Shown here: positions 61,439-64,000 of the stretch, one piece after another
Layout: the number at the start of each line of letters is the position of its first letter
How positions within the stretch are numbered: position 1 is the first letter of the stretch
Assembly: GCA_020073585.1 (NCBI GenBank)
Contig: JAIQEV010000007.1
Coordinates: forward strand, 30,501-94,500
Direction of reading: 5' to 3'
Origin: Terriglobia bacterium
Lineage (GTDB): Bacteria > Acidobacteriota > Terriglobia > Acidiferrales > UBA7541
DNA: 64,000 bases
The notes under the pieces: model-generated
Database searches by the model: none
The model's input: only the letters and a program-made list of their open reading frames with translations
Told to the model about the DNA's origin: nothing
Made by a program: the position numbers and the translations under genes

Positions 61439-61454
61439 TGCGCGGCGTAACTCC

Positions 61455-62639
61455 ATGAAAGTAGCTTACTTCGACTGTTTTTCGGGGATTAGCGGGGACA
61501 TGACGCTGGGGGCGCTGGTGGACGCCGGGTGTCCGCTCGAGGAGCTGCGCGAGGGGCTGGCGGAGTTGCGGCTGGCGGGGTGGGAGATTTCGGCGGAGAA
61601 GGTGTGGAAGAACGGAATGTCGGCGACGTGGGTGCGGGTGAAGGCCGAGGATCAGCAGAAGCACCGGTCGCTGAGCGCGATTCTGGAGATGATCGAGAGG
61701 TCGGGGCTGGGCCAGCCGGTGCGGGAGCGGGCGGCGGCGATCTTCCGGCGGCTGGGGGAGGCGGAAGCGAAAGTGCACGACGCGCCGCTCGAGAAGATCC
61801 ATTTTCATGAAGTGGGCGCGGTGGATTCGATCGTGGACATCGTGGGGGCGAGCATCGGGTTTGCGGCGCTGGGGATCGAGCGCTTCGCGTGCTCGCCGCT
61901 GAACGTGGGCAGCGGGACGGTAAAGACGGCGCACGGATTGCTGCCGGTGCCGGCGCCGGCCACGGCGGAGCTGTTGCGCGGCAAGCCGACGTATTCGAAC
62001 GGAGTGGAGCGGGAGCTGGTGACGCCGACGGGCGCGGCGATTGTGGCCACGCTGTGCACGGAATTCGGAGCGCAGCCGCGGATGAAGACGGCGGCGATCG
62101 GCTACGGCGCGGGAACGATCGACCTGCCGGGACAGCCGAACGTGGTGCGTTTGCTGGTGGGCGAGGCGGCGGAGGCCGGGCAGGGAACCGGGACGGAAGA
62201 GATCGCGGTGATCGAGGCCAATCTCGACGACATGAATCCGCAGATTTACGGCTACGTGCTGGAGAAGGCGCTGGCGGCGGGCGCGCTGGACGTGTACACC
62301 ACGCCGGTGCAGATGAAGAAGAACCGGCCGGGGACGCTGCTGACGGTGCTGTGCCGGCCGGAGGGCGTGGACGCGCTGATGAAGCTGATCTTCGCGGAGA
62401 CGACGACGCTGGGGGCGCGGACGTACCGCGCGGAGCGGCGGTTTCTGCCGCGCGAGTGGGTGAGCGTGCGCACGGAGTTCGGCGAGGTGCGCATCAAGGT
62501 GTCCCGGGCGAACGGAAGGATTTTGCATGTGGCGCCGGAGTACGAGGATTGCCGCAAGCTGGCGGCGGAGCGGGACGTGCCGCTGCAGCGGGTGATGGCG
62601 GAGGCACTGCGGGCGTATGAGGAGAAGGAGCCGGGGTAA
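61455..62639 (+). CDS. larC: Nickel-pincer cofactor biosynthesis protein LarC
   Basis: 394 residues, full LarC (DUF111) in one uninterrupted frame. LarC inserts nickel into the pyridinium dithiolate to make the pincer cofactor of lactate racemase and related LarA enzymes. The start MKVAYFDCFSGISGDMTLGA, the HFHEVGAVDSIVDIVG block and NLDDMNPQIYGYVLE are diagnostic. In Lactobacillus plantarum the gene is split into larC1/larC2 and needs a frameshift; here no frameshift is required. larB, larE and larA are not in the window. Confidence 0.94.
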   Translation: MKVAYFDCFSGISGDMTLGALVDAGCPLEELREGLAELRLAGWEISAEKVWKNGMSATWVRVKAEDQQKHRSLSAILEMIERSGLGQPVRERAAAIFRRLGEAEAKVHDAPLEKIHFHEVGAVDSIVDIVGASIGFAALGIERFACSPLNVGSGTVKTAHGLLPVPAPATAELLRGKPTYSNGVERELVTPTGAAIVATLCTEFGAQPRMKTAAIGYGAGTIDLPGQPNVVRLLVGEAAEAGQGTGTEEIAVIEANLDDMNPQIYGYVLEKALAAGALDVYTTPVQMKKNRPGTLLTVLCRPEGVDALMKLIFAETTTLGARTYRAERRFLPREWVSVRTEFGEVRIKVSRANGRILHVAPEYEDCRKLAAERDVPLQRVMAEALRAYEEKEPG

Positions 62640-62676
62640 ATTCGGCCCGGCAGTATTAGTGGTTGAAAAGAAAGAT

Positions 62677-62694
62677 GCCGCCCTAAAGGGCGGC
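62677..62694. repeat. Short REP-like hairpin
   Basis: GCCGCCC and GGGCGGC pair around TAAA, 38 bases after larC, flanked by AAGAT and GCTACAAG. The sequence has the look of dispersed intergenic repeats found in acidobacterial genomes; it could also act as a terminator for larC, though no U-tract follows. Confidence 0.4.
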
Positions 62695-62767
62695 GCTACA
62701 AGAGAATACAAAAGAGGCGGGCGGGGAGACGGAGTAAGGGGTTCCCGGGGAATTGCGGAAGACGACG

Positions 62768-64000
62768 ATGGCAGGGATGAAGCCGAAATATTACATCACG
62801 ACGCCGATCTACTACGTGAATGCGCGGCCGCACATCGGGCACACGTACACGACGCTGGCCGCCGACACCATCGCGCGCTACAAGCAAATGCGCGGTTACG
62901 ACGTGACCTTCCTGACCGGCACGGACGAGCACGGGCAGAAGGTGGAGCGCTCGGCGAAGAAAGAAGGAATTTCGCCCATCGATTTCGTGGACCGCGTGGC
63001 CGCGGAATACCATGCGCTGTGGCAGGAGCTGGGTTTCCGCGTGGACCGCTTCATCCGCACCACGGAAACGCGGCACGCGCACGCGGTGCAGCATCTGTTC
63101 CGGGAGATCCAGCGCAACGGCTACGTGGAGAAGGGGCACTACGAGGGCAACTACTGCGTGCACGACGAGATGTACGTGGAAGACCCCACGCCGGGGGCGC
63201 TGTGTCCGGAATGCCACCGGCCGACGGAGGTGGTCAAGGAAGAGAACTATTTCTTCAAGCTGTCGAAATTCGAGAAGCCGCTGCTGAACTACTACCGCGA
63301 GCACCCGGAGTTCATCGAGCCGGAGGCGCGGCGCAACGAGGTGGTGTCCTTCGTGAGCGGGGGGCTGCGCGACCTGTCCATCAGCCGCACCACGCTGAAA
63401 TGGGGCATTCCGTGGCCGGGCGACGAGAAGCACGTTTTCTACGTGTGGTCGGACGCGCTGACCAACTACCTGACCGCGGCGGGCTATCCGCTGAAGAAGG
63501 AAGAGTTCGAGCGGCTGTGGCCGGCGGACGTGCATCTGGTGGGAAAAGAGATCATCCGCTTCCACGCGGTGTACTGGCCGGCGTTCCTGATGGCCGCGGG
63601 ACTGCCGCTGCCGAAAAAGATTTTCGCGCACGGGCACCTGCTGTTTCAGGAAGAAAAGATGTCCAAGTCGCGCGGGAACATCCAGTCGGCGCAACCGATC
63701 GCGCGGGTTCTGGGCGCGGATGCGCTGCGCTATTTCCTGCTGCGCGAGATCGTCTTCGGGCAGGACGGAAATTTCAGCCGCGAAGCGCTGGTGGCGCGCT
63801 ACAACAGCGACCTGGCCAACGGGCTGGGCAATCTGGCCAGCCGCACGCTGACCATGATCGAGAAGAATTTCGAAGGGCGGGTGCCCAAGCCGTGCGAGGA
63901 GACGCCCGCGGAAAAGGCGCTGGCCGGGGAAGCGCAGACGGCGATGGCGGAGGCGCAGAAGCACTACGAGGCGTTCGCGTTTTCGCGCGCGCTGGAGGCC
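62768..64000 (+). CDS. metG: Methionyl-tRNA synthetase (3' end beyond the window)
   Basis: The first 411 codons are present and the frame is still open at the window edge. Class I motifs: HIGH in NARPHIGHTYTTLAAD (about residues 18-33) and KMSKS in QEEKMSKSRGNIQ (about residue 300). The zinc knuckle CPECH in GALCPECHRPTE shows a single CxxC-type connective-peptide domain. ATG 62768 has GGAAG about 6 bases upstream; ATG 62777 is an alternative. Confidence 0.95.
   Translation, partial: MAGMKPKYYITTPIYYVNARPHIGHTYTTLAADTIARYKQMRGYDVTFLTGTDEHGQKVERSAKKEGISPIDFVDRVAAEYHALWQELGFRVDRFIRTTETRHAHAVQHLFREIQRNGYVEKGHYEGNYCVHDEMYVEDPTPGALCPECHRPTEVVKEENYFFKLSKFEKPLLNYYREHPEFIEPEARRNEVVSFVSGGLRDLSISRTTLKWGIPWPGDEKHVFYVWSDALTNYLTAAGYPLKKEEFERLWPADVHLVGKEIIRFHAVYWPAFLMAAGLPLPKKIFAHGHLLFQEEKMSKSRGNIQSAQPIARVLGADALRYFLLREIVFGQDGNFSREALVARYNSDLANGLGNLASRTLTMIEKNFEGRVPKPCEETPAEKALAGEAQTAMAEAQKHYEAFAFSRALEA

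Noticed and set aside
61356..61454. NiCo or cobalamin riboswitch before larC
   Set aside because: Neither a B12-box-like sequence nor the four-way-junction consensus could be recognised; reported only as an unclassified structured leader.

Overview
The window is GC-rich, densely coded chromosomal DNA with no insertion sequence, phage gene or CRISPR array that I could see. The large Oar-type TonB-dependent receptor, the Rieske/cytochrome b operon with a menaquinone-style APWY motif, the multihaem cytochromes and the gene style suggest an aerobic or facultative soil member of the Acidobacteriota. That placement is inference; no rRNA gene is present.

Layout. 1-4650 (+): a 2-oxoacid/acetoin dehydrogenase-type operon (E1 alpha, E1 beta, an M24 peptidase-fold protein, E2), closed by two strong hairpins. 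4877-8609 (+): an IclR regulator with an evident operator/promoter, a MetE-like methyltransferase and an aromatic (vanillin-type) aldehyde dehydrogenase. 8617-12466 (-): pcaHGBDC, the protocatechuate 3,4-cleavage genes, divergent from a PcaR/PcaU-type IclR regulator, with a site resembling the Pseudomonas PcaR box between them. 13577-17712: an HxlR regulator, a saccharopine-dehydrogenase-like reductase, and a second E1 alpha/beta pair preceded by a free-standing lipoyl domain. 17804-23744: a PQQ alcohol dehydrogenase divergent from a TonB-dependent receptor.

23948-37431 (+) is the most striking part: one co-directional cluster with an alpha/beta hydrolase, an aryl/acyl-CoA ligase, an isochorismatase-fold hydrolase, five genes matching in order, type and approximate size the subunits of acetophenone carboxylase (HyuA-like, small zinc-ribbon, HyuA-like, HyuB-like, about 37 kDa UROD-fold), then a thiolase, a 4-hydroxybenzoyl-CoA-type thioesterase and pobA. 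Read as a pathway: 4-hydroxyacetophenone (or a relative) is carboxylated to 4-hydroxybenzoylacetate, activated with CoA, thiolysed to 4-hydroxybenzoyl-CoA plus acetyl-CoA, hydrolysed to 4-hydroxybenzoate, hydroxylated by PobA to protocatechuate, and opened by the pca genes. This would be an aerobic use of a carboxylase type known from anaerobic acetophenone degradation. The last steps (PcaIJ, PcaF) are not in the window.

37549-48166 (-) is an electron-transfer cluster: Rrf2 regulator, a Cyc2-like fused monohaem cytochrome/beta-barrel, a cupredoxin, a GltD-like flavoprotein with ferredoxin domains, Rieske protein, split cytochrome b, an octahaem membrane cytochrome, a lipoprotein cytochrome and a duplicated-domain exported protein.

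48660-64000 is mostly housekeeping: a TMTC-like membrane TPR protein, a truncated GcvH-like gene, initiator tRNA-fMet with a decayed partial copy, two pseudopilins and a secretin, smpB, pepA, argS, a HigBA-type toxin-antitoxin pair beside a low-GC orphan membrane protein, larC with a structured leader, and the start of metG.
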